Part shown: in pieces, positions 8,308 to 16,976 of the stretch
Numbering within the stretch: position 1 is the first letter of the stretch
Layout of the letters: the number at the start of each line of letters is the position of its first letter
DNA from: Actinomadura sp. WMMA1423
Lineage (GTDB): Bacteria > Actinomycetota > Actinomycetes > Streptosporangiales > Streptosporangiaceae
Assembly: GCF_006547145.1 (NCBI RefSeq)
Contig: NZ_CP041244.1
Location: 3,534,001-3,598,000, forward strand
Length of the DNA stretch: 64,000 bases
Direction: 5' to 3'
Program-made: the position numbers and the translations under genes
The notes under the pieces: generated by a model
The model's database searches: none
What the model was told of the DNA's origin: nothing
Seen by the model: only the letters and a program-made list of their open reading frames with translations

Positions 8308-10668
8308 ATGACCAAGTCGTCGATTCTGAGCGATGACGATGTGCAGCAGATCAACGCGTACTGGAGAGCCGCCAACTACCTGTCGGTGGGGCAGATCTAC
8401 CTCCTGGACAACCCGCTGCTCCGCGAGCCCCTCGAACGGCGCGACCTCAAGCCGCGGCTCCTCGGGCACTGGGGCACGACGCCCGGACTGAACTTCTGCT
8501 ACGCGCACCTCAACCGCGTGATCAGGGCCCGCGACCTCGACATGATCTACGTCATGGGGCCGGGCCACGGCGGGCCGGCCGCGGTCGCCAACGCGTGGCT
8601 GGAGGGCACCTACAGCGAGGTGTACCCGGAGGTCTCGCAGGACGAGGCGGGCATGCGGCGGCTGTTCCGGCAGTTCTCCTTCCCCGGCGGCATCCCGAGC
8701 CACGTGGCACCGGAGACGCCCGGCTCGATCCACGAGGGCGGCGAGCTCGGCTACTCCCTCGCCCACGCGTTCGGCGCGGCCTTCGACAACCCCGACCTCG
8801 TCGTGGCGTGCATCGTCGGGGACGGCGAGGCGGAGACGGGCCCGCTGGCGGCGAGCTGGCACTCCACCAAGTTCCTCGACCCGGTGCGCGACGGCGCCGT
8901 CCTGCCCATCCTGCACCTCAACGGCTACAAGATCGCGAACCCGACGGTGCTGGCCCGGATCCCCGAGGAGGAGCTCGTCCAGCTGCTGGACGGGTACGGC
9001 TACCGGCCGTTCCTCGTGAGCGGGGACGAGCCCGCGTCCATGCACCGCAAGATGGCCGCCGCGCTCGACCAGGCCCTCGACGAGATCGCCGACATCCAGC
9101 GCGGCGCCCGCGAGGGGCGGACGAGCGAGCGGCGCCGCTGGCCCATGATCGTCCTGCGGTCCCCCAAGGGCTGGACCGGCCCGAAGGAGGTGGACGGCCT
9201 CCCCGTCGAGAACACCTGGCGGGCCCACCAGGTGCCGCTCTCCGGCGTGTGCGAGGACGCCGGGCACCGCGCGCAGCTGGAGGAGTGGCTGCGCTCCTAC
9301 CGCCCGGAGGAGCTGTTCGACGCCGACGGCCGTCCGGTGGCCGCGCTGCGGGCCCTCGCGCCCGAGGGCGGGCGCCGGATGAGCGCGAACCCGCACGCCA
9401 ACGGCGGGCTGCTGCTGAAGCCGCTCACGCTGCCCGACTTCCGCGAGTACGCCGTGGAGGTCGGCAAGCCCGGCACCGTCACCACCGAGCCCACCCGGCG
9501 GCTCGGGACCTTCCTGCGCGATGTCGTGCGGGCCAACCCGCACAACTTCCGGATCATGGGCGCGGACGAGACCGCGTCCAACCGGCTCGGGGACGTCTTC
9601 CAGGCCACCGACCGCGTCTTCGAGGGCGAGCTGCTGCCGACCGACGAGCACCAGGCGCCGTCCGGCCAGGTGATGGAGGTGCTGAGCGAGCACCTGTGCC
9701 AGGGCTGGCTGGAGGGCTACCTGCTCACCGGGCGGCACGGGATCTTCAACAGCTACGAGGCGTTCGTGCACATCGTCGACGCGATGTTCAACCAGCACGC
9801 CAAGTGGCTGAAGGTCACCCGCGGCCTGCCGTGGCGGCGGCCGATCGCGTCGCTGAACTACCTGCTGTCGTCGCACGTGTGGCGGCAGGACCACAACGGA
9901 TTCACCCACCAGGACCCCGGCTTCCTCGACGTCGTGCTGAACAAGAAGCCCGAGATCGTCCGCGTGTACCTGCCGCCGGACGCGAACACGCTGCTGTCGG
10001 TCGGGGACCACTGCCTGCGCTCCCGCGACTACGTCAACGTGGTCGTGGCCGGGAAGCAGCCCGCGCTGAACTGGCTGCCGATGGACGCCGCGATCGCGCA
10101 CTGCACCCGCGGCATCGGCATCTGGGAGTGGGCCTCCACCGACGGCGGGGAGGACCCCGACGTCGTGCTCGCCTGCGCGGGCGACATCCCGACGCTGGAG
10201 ACGCTCGCGGCCGTCGACCTGCTCCGGCAGCTGTTCCCCGAGCTGCGCGTCCGGGTGGTGAACGTCGTCGACCTGATGCGGCTCCAGCCGGACAGCGAGC
10301 ACCCCCACGGCCTGTCGGACCGCGAGTTCGACACCCTGTTCACCAGGGACAAGCCCGTCATCTTCGCCTTCCACGGCTACCCGTACCTCATCCACCGCCT
10401 CACCTACCGGCGCGCGGGCCACGGCAACCTGCACGTGCGCGGCTACAAGGAGGAGGGGACGACGACGACGCCGTTCGACATGGTCATGCTCAACGACCTC
10501 GACCGGTTCCACCTCGTCATGGACGTCATCGACCGCGTCCCGTCCCTCGGCGCCCGCGTCGCCCACATCCGCCAGCGGATGGCCGACCAGCGGCTCCACC
10601 TGCGCTCCTACACGCGCGAGCACGGCGAGGACGCGCCCGAGGTCCGCGACTGGACGTGGCCGTACTGA
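8308..10668 (+). CDS. xfp: Xylulose-5-phosphate/fructose-6-phosphate phosphoketolase
   Basis: This thiamine-diphosphate enzyme splits xylulose 5-phosphate or fructose 6-phosphate with phosphate to give acetyl phosphate plus glyceraldehyde 3-phosphate or erythrose 4-phosphate. The protein has 786 residues, the normal length. Family signatures are present: [19 protein letters not shown], and [10 protein letters not shown] (the ThDP/Mg site). ATG 8308 has GGAGG 7 bp upstream. Its stop overlaps the acetate kinase start (TGATG), so the two products should be made together and convert acetyl phosphate to acetate with ATP formation. Dual or single substrate specificity cannot be told from the sequence by eye. 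Confidence 0.95.
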   Translation: MTKSSILSDDDVQQINAYWRAANYLSVGQIYLLDNPLLREPLERRDLKPRLLGHWGTTPGLNFCYAHLNRVIRARDLDMIYVMGPGHGGPAAVANAWLEGTYSEVYPEVSQDEAGMRRLFRQFSFPGGIPSHVAPETPGSIHEGGELGYSLAHAFGAAFDNPDLVVACIVGDGEAETGPLAASWHSTKFLDPVRDGAVLPILHLNGYKIANPTVLARIPEEELVQLLDGYGYRPFLVSGDEPASMHRKMAAALDQALDEIADIQRGAREGRTSERRRWPMIVLRSPKGWTGPKEVDGLPVENTWRAHQVPLSGVCEDAGHRAQLEEWLRSYRPEELFDADGRPVAALRALAPEGGRRMSANPHANGGLLLKPLTLPDFREYAVEVGKPGTVTTEPTRRLGTFLRDVVRANPHNFRIMGADETASNRLGDVFQATDRVFEGELLPTDEHQAPSGQVMEVLSEHLCQGWLEGYLLTGRHGIFNSYEAFVHIVDAMFNQHAKWLKVTRGLPWRRPIASLNYLLSSHVWRQDHNGFTHQDPGFLDVVLNKKPEIVRVYLPPDANTLLSVGDHCLRSRDYVNVVVAGKQPALNWLPMDAAIAHCTRGIGIWEWASTDGGEDPDVVLACAGDIPTLETLAAVDLLRQLFPELRVRVVNVVDLMRLQPDSEHPHGLSDREFDTLFTRDKPVIFAFHGYPYLIHRLTYRRAGHGNLHVRGYKEEGTTTTPFDMVMLNDLDRFHLVMDVIDRVPSLGARVAHIRQRMADQRLHLRSYTREHGEDAPEVRDWTWPY

Positions 10669-11762
10669 TGCGGGTCCTCACGGTCAACCCCGGGTCGAGC
10701 AGCCTGAAGGTGAGCCTGCTCGACGCCGGCGACACGGTCCTCGCCGAGGACTCCGGCGGCGGTCACGAGATGGCCGGGCTGGTCGCGGACATGCCCCGGC
10801 CGGACGCCATCGGCGTCCGGTTCGTCCACGGCGGCACCGACTTCACCGAGCCGGTGCGCGTCGACGGCAAGGTGGCCGGGCGGCTCCGCGAGCTCGCCGA
10901 CCTGGCGCCGCTGCACCAGCCGGCCTCCCTGCACGCCCTGGACGAGATCACCGGCGTCCTGCCGGACGTCCCGGCCGTGGCGTGCTTCGACACCGCGTTC
11001 CACGCCACCCTGCCGGAGGCGGCAGCGACCTACGCGATCCCCCTGGAGTGGCGCGAGCGGTACGGCCTGCGCCGCTACGGCTTCCACGGCCTGTCGTTCT
11101 CCTACGCCGTGCGGCGCGCCGGGCAGATGCTCGGCGCCGACCCGGCCGCGCTGCGGATGGTGGTGTGCCATCTCGGGGCGGGCGCGTCGCTGTGCGCCGT
11201 CTCGCAGGGCCGGTCGGTCGACACCACGATGGGGTTCACGCCCCTCGAAGGGCTGGTCATGGCGTCCAGGGCGGGCAGCATCGACCCTGGCATCCCGCTG
11301 TGGCTGATCAAGCACGGGATACGGGCGTCCGAGGTGGGGAACGCGCTGGAGCGCGACTCCGGGCTGCGCGGCCTGGCCGGGACGGGCGACATGCGCCGGG
11401 TGCGGGAGCGGGCGGCCGGGGGCGACGCGACCGCCCTCGCCGCCCTCGACGTCTACCACCACCGCCTCCGCGCCTGCGCCGCCGCGATGACGGCCTCGCT
11501 CGGCGGGCTCGACGCGCTCGTCTTCACCGGCGGGATCGGCGAGCACGACCCCGCCGTCCGCGCCCGGCTGGCCGAGGACCTCTCCTACCTGGGGACCTCC
11601 GTCGATCCGGACCGCAACGCCGGCGCGGACGGCGACACCGAGATCACCGCCGGGGGCGCGGCGGTCCGCACGCTCGTGGTGGCGGCCCGCGAGGATCTGG
11701 AGATCGCCGAGGGGGTCCGGAGGTGCCTGGGGAAAGAACCCCTGCCAGATGCGGCAAGGTAG
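10668..11762 (+). CDS. ackA: Acetate kinase
   Basis: This 364-aa ASKHA-fold kinase transfers phosphate between acetyl phosphate and ADP, giving acetate and ATP. Visible family motifs are the N-terminal NPGSSSLK phosphate loop, YGFHGLSF, the HLGAGASLCAV phosphate-2 loop, and GGIGEHDP near the C-terminus, where most family members have GGIGEN. It is about 30 residues shorter than typical AckA. The ATG overlaps the phosphoketolase stop by one base, which indicates translational coupling. There is no phosphotransacetylase gene here, so acetyl phosphate from phosphoketolase is the likely substrate. Confidence 0.94.
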   Translation: MRVLTVNPGSSSLKVSLLDAGDTVLAEDSGGGHEMAGLVADMPRPDAIGVRFVHGGTDFTEPVRVDGKVAGRLRELADLAPLHQPASLHALDEITGVLPDVPAVACFDTAFHATLPEAAATYAIPLEWRERYGLRRYGFHGLSFSYAVRRAGQMLGADPAALRMVVCHLGAGASLCAVSQGRSVDTTMGFTPLEGLVMASRAGSIDPGIPLWLIKHGIRASEVGNALERDSGLRGLAGTGDMRRVRERAAGGDATALAALDVYHHRLRACAAAMTASLGGLDALVFTGGIGEHDPAVRARLAEDLSYLGTSVDPDRNAGADGDTEITAGGAAVRTLVVAAREDLEIAEGVRRCLGKEPLPDAAR

Positions 11763-11772
11763 TACATAAGGT

Positions 11773-13011
11773 GTGAAGGTGGAGAACACGGAGGGCGCCT
11801 CGGAGGGCGCGATCCGCAGGCTGGCCAACATCCAGGCGATCACCGACGAGGCGTTCGCCCACATGGACGTGGACGAGCTGCTCGACACCCTCCTCGACCG
11901 CGTCCGCGCCATCATGGGCGTGGACACGGCCGTCGTGCTCCTCCTGGACCGGCAGGAGCGCTTCCTCGTGGCGACCGCCGCGAAGGGCATCGAGGAAGAG
12001 GTCGCCCAGGCCGCCCACGTCCCGGTCGGCGAGGGGTTCGCCGGGCGGGTCGCCGCCGAGCGGCGGCCGGTCTACGTCCCGGACGTGCCGAGCGCCGGCG
12101 TGTTCAACCCGCTGCTCGTCGAGCGGGGCCTGCACTCGCTGCTCGGCGTCCCGCTCGTCACGGGCGGGACGCTGGTCGGCGTCATGCACGTCGGGACGCT
12201 CTCCCACCGCCGTTTCACCGCCGAGGAGACCGGGTTCCTCCAGCTCGCGGCCTCCCGCGCAGCGCCGGCGGTGCAGTCCATGCTCGGCCGCGCCGAGCGC
12301 GCCGGGGCGCTGGAACTGCAGCGCAGCCTGATCCCGTCCGCGCCGCCGGAGATCCCCGGGCTGGAACTTGCCGCGCGCTACCGTCCCGGCAAGGCGGTCG
12401 TGGGCGGGGACTGGTACGACGTGTTCACGCTCCCGTCGGGGGAGATCGGCATCGTCATCGGGGACGTGGCGGGCAACGGGCTGCCGGCGGCCGTCGTCAT
12501 GGGCCGGATGCGCAGCGCGCTGCGCGCCTACGCGCTCGACAACGACGATCCGGCCGAGGTGCTGCGCAAGCTCAACCGGAAGATGCTGCACTTCGAACCC
12601 GAGGCGACGGCGACCGTCCTGTACGCGGTCCTCGACCGCGCGACGGGAGAGGTCCGGCTGTCGTCGGCGGGCCACCCTCCGCCCGTCATCGCGCTGCCGG
12701 ACGGGCCGGCGGAGCCGCTCGACATGAAGTTCGACGTCCTGATCGGCCTCGGCGAGGACATCCCCCGCCGGACCCAGACCGTCGACCTGCCGCCGGGCGC
12801 CCTCCTCTGCTTCTACACCGACGGGCTCGTCGAGCGGCGGGACGACTCGATCCTCCACGGCGTCGCCCGGTTGTGCCAGGCGACCTACGCCGGCCCGCCC
12901 GAGGCGGTCGGCGCGGCGGTGATGTCGGCGCTGATCGGCCGCGAGGCCGCGCAGGACGACGTCGCCCTCCTGCTCGCGCGCCGCGTCCCGCGGGACGGCC
13001 GGGATGGCTGA
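11773..13011 (+). CDS. GAF-domain SpoIIE-type PP2C phosphatase (RsbU-like)
   Basis: This 412-aa protein combines an N-terminal GAF sensor domain (about residues 25-165) with a SpoIIE/PP2C phosphatase domain (about 190-408). The phosphatase motifs GGDWYD, GDVAGNG and AQDDVALLL supply the metal-binding aspartates. Such proteins dephosphorylate anti-sigma-factor antagonists and so release sigma factors. No antagonist/anti-sigma pair is adjacent, but an unusual sigma factor overlaps its 3' end by 8 bp. The GTG start follows ackA by 10 bp, so it may be read from the xfp-ackA transcript. The ribosome site is weak. Confidence 0.9.
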   Translation: MKVENTEGASEGAIRRLANIQAITDEAFAHMDVDELLDTLLDRVRAIMGVDTAVVLLLDRQERFLVATAAKGIEEEVAQAAHVPVGEGFAGRVAAERRPVYVPDVPSAGVFNPLLVERGLHSLLGVPLVTGGTLVGVMHVGTLSHRRFTAEETGFLQLAASRAAPAVQSMLGRAERAGALELQRSLIPSAPPEIPGLELAARYRPGKAVVGGDWYDVFTLPSGEIGIVIGDVAGNGLPAAVVMGRMRSALRAYALDNDDPAEVLRKLNRKMLHFEPEATATVLYAVLDRATGEVRLSSAGHPPPVIALPDGPAEPLDMKFDVLIGLGEDIPRRTQTVDLPPGALLCFYTDGLVERRDDSILHGVARLCQATYAGPPEAVGAAVMSALIGREAAQDDVALLLARRVPRDGRDG

Positions 13012-14389
13012 CACGGCGCCGGGGCGCGCATGCCGCACCTGCGGCAGGGCCATGCCGCCCGCGTCCGGCGGGCCGGGGCGGGCGTCGCTGTACTGCTCGG
13101 CCGCGTGCCGGCAGAAGGCGTACCGGACGCGGCGGGCCGGCGGCGAGACCGTCCACGAGCTGATCACCGACATCGAACGCCAGGTGCGCGGCCTCACCCC
13201 GGAGGCGCCCGGGCCGTTCTACACCGGCGTGCAGTCGCTGGCGTCCTCGGTGGGGCGGCTGCGCCGCATCGCCCGGGTCGCCCGGGACGCGGCGGGAACC
13301 GTAACGCCGGAACCCGTGACGGAAAGCCCCCCGGCGCGGGGCCCCGCCGCGGATGAACCCGTAACGGACGCCTCCGTGACGGAATCGGGCGAGGCGGCGG
13401 AATCGGCCGAGGCGGAGGCCCTCCGGACCGGTGACGAATGGGACTTCGCCGCGCTGGTCGAGCCGTACCGCCGCGAGCTGCAAGTGCACTGCTACCGGAT
13501 GGTCGGCTCCTACGACGACTCCGAGGACCTCGTCCAGGAGGTCCTGCTGAAGGCGTGGAAGAACCGCGACGGCTTCGCGGGCCGCTCCAGCGTCCGCGCC
13601 TGGCTCTACAAGATCGCCACGAACACGGTGCTGGACTTCCTGCGCCGCAACGAGCGCCGCCCCCAGCAGTACGGGCCCTCGCCGGTCCCGGCCACGGACG
13701 GGGTGGAGGCCTCGCCGTTCCTTCCCTGGCTGCAGCCGTTCCCGGACGCGCAGCCCGAGGCGGCGGCCGAGTCGTCGGAGACGATGGAGCTGGCGTTCCT
13801 CGCCGCGATCCAGCACCTGCCGCCCCGCCAGCGCGCCGTCCTGATCATGCGGGACTTCCTCGGCTGGCCCGCCGCCGACACCGCGACGGCCCTCGACATG
13901 AGCCTGGCCTCGGTGAACAGCGCCCTCCAGCGGGCCCGCCCGGCGCTGCGCGAGCGCCTCCCGCGGCGGCGCGAACGGTGGGCGCGCGGCGCCGACCCGT
14001 CCGAGGCGGAAAGGGACCTGCTCGCGCGGTACATGAAGGCCGCCGTGGAGGGCGACACCACCGCGATGGCGGCCATGCTGCGCGACGACGTGCGGATCAC
14101 CATGCCGCCCAACCCGCTCTGGTTCGGCGGCCGCGAGGCGATCGTCGGCATGCTGCGGCAGACGTTCGATCCCGCCTCCCCCGCCTATATCGGCCGCTGG
14201 CGGCACCTCCCGACCCGCGCCAACGGGCAGCCGGCGGTCGCCGGATACGTCCAGCGCCCCGGGACCAGCGTCTACCGCGCCCAGGTGATGGACGTCCTCC
14301 GCGTGGAGGACGGCCTGATCGCCGAGATCACCTCCTTCGAGCCCCACCTGTTCCCCGCCTTCGGCCTCCCGCTCACCCTGGCGCCCTGA
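13004..14389 (+). CDS. ECF sigma factor with N-terminal zinc finger and C-terminal SnoaL-like domain
   Basis: This is a 461-aa fusion. Residues 10-45 form a cysteine motif (CRTCGRAM, then YCSAACRQKAYRTRR) like the small zinc-finger proteins of actinomycetes. An Ala/Glu/Thr-rich linker follows (about 95-140). Sigma region 2 lies at about 145-215 (DDSEDLVQEVLLKAW) and region 4 at about 260-312 (LPPRQRAVLIMRDFLGW). A SnoaL/NTF2-like domain (about 325-455) matches SigJ/SigG-type extracytoplasmic-function factors, where it modulates activity. The reading frame is continuous through all parts. The start overlaps the phosphatase gene by 8 bp. No anti-sigma gene follows, as is usual for SnoaL-carrying sigmas. 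Confidence 0.88.
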   Translation: MADTAPGRACRTCGRAMPPASGGPGRASLYCSAACRQKAYRTRRAGGETVHELITDIERQVRGLTPEAPGPFYTGVQSLASSVGRLRRIARVARDAAGTVTPEPVTESPPARGPAADEPVTDASVTESGEAAESAEAEALRTGDEWDFAALVEPYRRELQVHCYRMVGSYDDSEDLVQEVLLKAWKNRDGFAGRSSVRAWLYKIATNTVLDFLRRNERRPQQYGPSPVPATDGVEASPFLPWLQPFPDAQPEAAAESSETMELAFLAAIQHLPPRQRAVLIMRDFLGWPAADTATALDMSLASVNSALQRARPALRERLPRRRERWARGADPSEAERDLLARYMKAAVEGDTTAMAAMLRDDVRITMPPNPLWFGGREAIVGMLRQTFDPASPAYIGRWRHLPTRANGQPAVAGYVQRPGTSVYRAQVMDVLRVEDGLIAEITSFEPHLFPAFGLPLTLAP

Positions 14390-14469
14390 CCTCCCGGCCC
14401 GGCCCGCGATGATTTCTCCGCCGGGGTACGTCTCAATATCCGTTCGCCCTACAGGAACGGAGCAGGGAA

Positions 14470-15249
14470 ATGCTGGAGAACAAGAACGCGATCATCTACG
14501 GCGGCGGCGGCTCGGTCGGCGGCGCGGTGGCCCGGACCTTCGCCCGGCACGGCGCGACGGTGCACCTGGCCGGCCGGACCCGCGCGACCCTGGAGGCGGT
14601 CGCCTCCGACATCGCCGCCGCGGGCGGCCGCGCCGAGGTCGCCGTGGTGGACGCGCTGGACGAGAAGGCCGTCGAGGAGCACGCCCGCCGCGTGGTCGAG
14701 GAGTCCGGGAGCCTGGACGTGTCGCTCAACCTCGTCTCGCGGGGCGACGTCCACGGGATGCCGCTGACCGCGGTGTCCGCCGAGGACTTCCTGCGCCCGG
14801 TCACCACCGGGATCACCGCGAACTTCCTCACCGCCCGGACCGCCGCGCGCCACATGTCCGAGCAGGGCTCGGGCGTGATCCTCGCGCTGAACAGCGGCTC
14901 GGCCAAGGGCAGCCCGATGATGGGCGGCACCGGCCCGGCGGACGCGGCGATCGACACGCTCGTCCGGAACCTGGCGCAGGAGTGCGGCCCGAGCGGCGTC
15001 CGCGTCGTCGGCATCTGGACGGCCGGGCTCCCCGAGACGATGACGCGGGAGAAGCTCGCGCTGCACGGCGCCGACCTGGACGAGGCCGCCTTCGAGGGGC
15101 TGATGAAGCGGCTCGCCGAGATGCGGATGCTGCGCCGCTCCCCCACCCTCGCCCAGATCGCCGACACCGCCGCCTTCCTCGCCTCGGACGGCGCCGCCGC
15201 GATCACCGCCACCTTCGTGAACGCGACGGCGGGCATCTTCACCGACTGA
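14470..15249 (+). CDS. SDR-fold protein lacking the usual catalytic Tyr and Lys
   Basis: This 259-aa protein has the short-chain dehydrogenase layout. The N-terminal nucleotide-binding loop IYGGGGSVGGAVA is close to the usual TGxxxGxG. At the position of the YxxxK motif the sequence reads GGTGPADAAIDTL, so both catalytic residues appear to be missing. It may bind NAD(P) without classical chemistry, or use other residues. A good ribosome site (GGAGCAGGGA) precedes ATG 14470. The stop codon lies inside the first unit of the hairpin repeat array downstream. The function is unknown. Confidence 0.8.
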   Translation: MLENKNAIIYGGGGSVGGAVARTFARHGATVHLAGRTRATLEAVASDIAAAGGRAEVAVVDALDEKAVEEHARRVVEESGSLDVSLNLVSRGDVHGMPLTAVSAEDFLRPVTTGITANFLTARTAARHMSEQGSGVILALNSGSAKGSPMMGGTGPADAAIDTLVRNLAQECGPSGVRVVGIWTAGLPETMTREKLALHGADLDEAAFEGLMKRLAEMRMLRRSPTLAQIADTAAFLASDGAAAITATFVNATAGIFTD

Positions 15250-15537
15250 ACGGCGCCCGGAGCGCAGCGGAGGGCGCCGTTCAGTCGGGCGGGGGGCGTG
15301 GGCAGTCGCCCCCCCCCCCCCCACAAAGACACTGCCGACTGAACGGCGCCCCGAGCGCAGCGGAGGAGGCCGTTCAGTCGGGCGGGGGGCGTGGGGGGTC
15401 GCCCCCCACAAAGACACTGCCGACTGAACGGCGCCCCGAGCGCAGCGGAGGAGGCCGTTCAGTCGGGCGGGGGGCGTGGGGGGTCGCCTCCCACAAAGAC
15501 ACTGCCGACTGAACGGCGCCCCGAGCGCAGCGGAGGG
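15244..15537. repeat. Tandem hairpin repeat array, 3 units plus a partial fourth
   Basis: Units start at 15244 (93 bp), 15337 (85 bp), 15422 (85 bp) and 15507 (about 31 bp, truncated). Each begins with GACTGAACGGCGCCC, contains GAGCGCAGCGGAGG, then the inverse GCCGTTCAGTC, and ends with a second dyad GTGGGGGG...CCCCCCAC followed by AAAGACACTGCC. The 8-bp extra length of unit 1 equals the expansion of its C-run from 6 to 14. The first unit overlaps the SDR stop codon. The array fills most of the 364-bp gap before the next gene and may act as terminators. No coding is seen in it. Confidence 0.9.
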
Positions 15538-15613
15538 GGATTCCGGCCGCTGTGGAACCTCGGTGGGGGCGGGGGCGTCCGAGTCGGGCGTCCGGAGAGG
15601 CAAGGGGGCGGCG

Positions 15614-16354
15614 GTGGCGGGTGTTCGGCGGGTGTTCTCGGCTCGGCGATGGCTCCTGTGCGCGGTCCTGGCGGTGGCCGTGGCGGGAGTGATCGTGGCG
15701 GTCGTGATCGTCCTCTACGGGTCCGATCGGCCTCGGGAGTGCGGGTGCAAGCCCCCGCCGGACACCAGCGGGATCAGCGGGGTGCCCCGCGAGTGGCGGA
15801 CCGCCGTGGCCCGGCGCGATGCCGCGGCGGCGTGGCGGTTGCTGACGCCCGAGGCGCAGCGGCGGTACGGCTCGGTGAAGGGGCTGCACGGGGCGCTCGC
15901 CCGGCTTGCCCTGGACGCCCATGGGCCCGCGGACTGGAGGCTCCTCCAGGTGGAGACGCAGGGGCGCGGCACGCCCAGCCTGTACCTCTACCTGCTCGTG
16001 GAGAAGCGCAACCTGCGGGCGGTCGGAGCCGTCACCGTCCACACCATGGCGGACGGCTCCGCCGATGGGCGCGTCGACCCGGTGCCCGCCGCCACCGTCC
16101 GCATTCTGGAGCCCGCCGAGGGGACCACCGTGGACGAGCGCCCCCGCCTGCGTGCGGCGACCGCGTCTCCCCTCGCATACGCCGTCATACGGCGCACGAG
16201 CGAGACCCGCGGTGCCGTGGGATCCATTCGTGCCCCGGACGGGCGGGACGCACCGTTCTACGAGGCGCTCGAGCCCGGCCCGGCGCTGATCGTCGCGGTC
16301 GACGACAGCGGCGGGCGCCTCGCGTACGGAGGCGTCCGCGTCACGATCCGCTGA
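15614..16354 (+). CDS. Membrane-anchored protein of unknown function
   Basis: I do not recognise this 246-aa protein. It has a basic N-terminus (RRVFSARRW) and one strong hydrophobic segment (about residues 14-36), then an extracytoplasmic region with three cysteines just after the membrane (CGC near 45). The next 100 residues, with EWRTAVARRDAAAAWRLL, resemble the small NTF2-like helices of secreted actinomycete proteins. The C-terminal third could be an Ig-like beta domain. GTG 15614 was chosen because it puts the start just before the signal anchor. Upstream in-frame codons lie in the repeat array. It stands alone between the repeats and a convergent Lrp gene. Confidence 0.7.
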   Translation: MAGVRRVFSARRWLLCAVLAVAVAGVIVAVVIVLYGSDRPRECGCKPPPDTSGISGVPREWRTAVARRDAAAAWRLLTPEAQRRYGSVKGLHGALARLALDAHGPADWRLLQVETQGRGTPSLYLYLLVEKRNLRAVGAVTVHTMADGSADGRVDPVPAATVRILEPAEGTTVDERPRLRAATASPLAYAVIRRTSETRGAVGSIRAPDGRDAPFYEALEPGPALIVAVDDSGGRLAYGGVRVTIR

Positions 16355-16375
16355 TCCCGAACCGGGCCGCCGGGG

Positions 16376-16873
16376 TCAGTCGGCCTTGCGGGAGTCGGCG
16401 CGGGCGCGCTTCTCCTCGTCCTCCAGAAGGGGGCCGACGCGGAACGGGACCTGGTGGGTCAGGACGATCGAGGTGGTGCTGCGGCGGACGCCGGGGCAGG
16501 CCAGGATCGAGTCGATCACCTCGTGGAGCTGCTTGCCGTTGGGGGCGACGGCGCGGACGAGGAGGTCGCCCTGGCCGGTGATCCCGAGGACCTCCAGCAC
16601 CCGCGGGATCGCCGAGAGCGCGACGGCGGCCTCGCGCAGCCGGCCCTGGGCGACCTCCAGGGTGACGAAGGCCGTCAACTCGAAGCCGATGGCGCCGAGG
16701 TCGACCTCGCGGCCGCGGTGGCCGATGACGCCCTCGCGTTCGAGGCGCTCCACCCTGGCGTGCGCGGTGTTGCGGGCTATGCCGAGCTTGGCGGCCAGTT
16801 CGGTGACGCCGATGCGGGGCTGCTCGACGAGGCGGCGGAGGATCTGCAGGTCGAGGAGGGTGGTACGGGTCAC
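16376..16873 (-). CDS. Lrp/AsnC-family transcriptional regulator
   Basis: This 165-aa regulator has an N-terminal helix-turn-helix (LLDLQILRRLVEQPRIGVTELAAKLGIARNT region, about residues 5-50) and a C-terminal RAM ligand-sensing domain (about 70-150). The family usually senses amino acids. GTG 16873 was preferred over the upstream in-frame TTG at 16924 because GGAG lies 9 bp upstream of it and the longer form would swallow a perfect palindrome. It is divergent from an indolepyruvate ferredoxin oxidoreductase, so control of aromatic amino acid or 2-keto acid breakdown is the natural inference. Confidence 0.9.
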   Translation of the reverse strand: MTRTTLLDLQILRRLVEQPRIGVTELAAKLGIARNTAHARVERLEREGVIGHRGREVDLGAIGFELTAFVTLEVAQGRLREAAVALSAIPRVLEVLGITGQGDLLVRAVAPNGKQLHEVIDSILACPGVRRSTTSIVLTHQVPFRVGPLLEDEEKRARADSRKAD

Positions 16874-16907
16874 AACGCTCAGCTCCGGCGGGTAACTCGG
16901 TTCTGAC

Positions 16908-16924
16908 TTGAGCAATCTGCTCAA
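16908..16924. promoter_or_regulatory. Perfect palindrome in the Lrp/IOR divergent region
   Basis: TTGAGCA and TGCTCAA are separated by ATC, giving a perfect 7-3-7 dyad. It lies 35 bp upstream of the Lrp start and 53 bp upstream of the oxidoreductase ATG. Lrp proteins bind about 15-bp dyads of this kind, so it is the likely operator for both genes. Confidence 0.6.
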
Positions 16925-16976
16925 CTATCGTCCCACCATCTTGCACTCCGCTCAGCAAGAGGGGCTCAATGCAAGC

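Noticed and set aside
8179..10623. Long antisense frame over phosphoketolase (814 codons)
   Set aside because: It has His/Val/Gly/Arg-biased shadow composition, lies opposite a well-supported enzyme, and has no start signals.
15244..15537. Possible CRISPR array
   Set aside because: The units are contiguous tandem copies without variable spacers, each with internal hairpins, and no cas genes are near.
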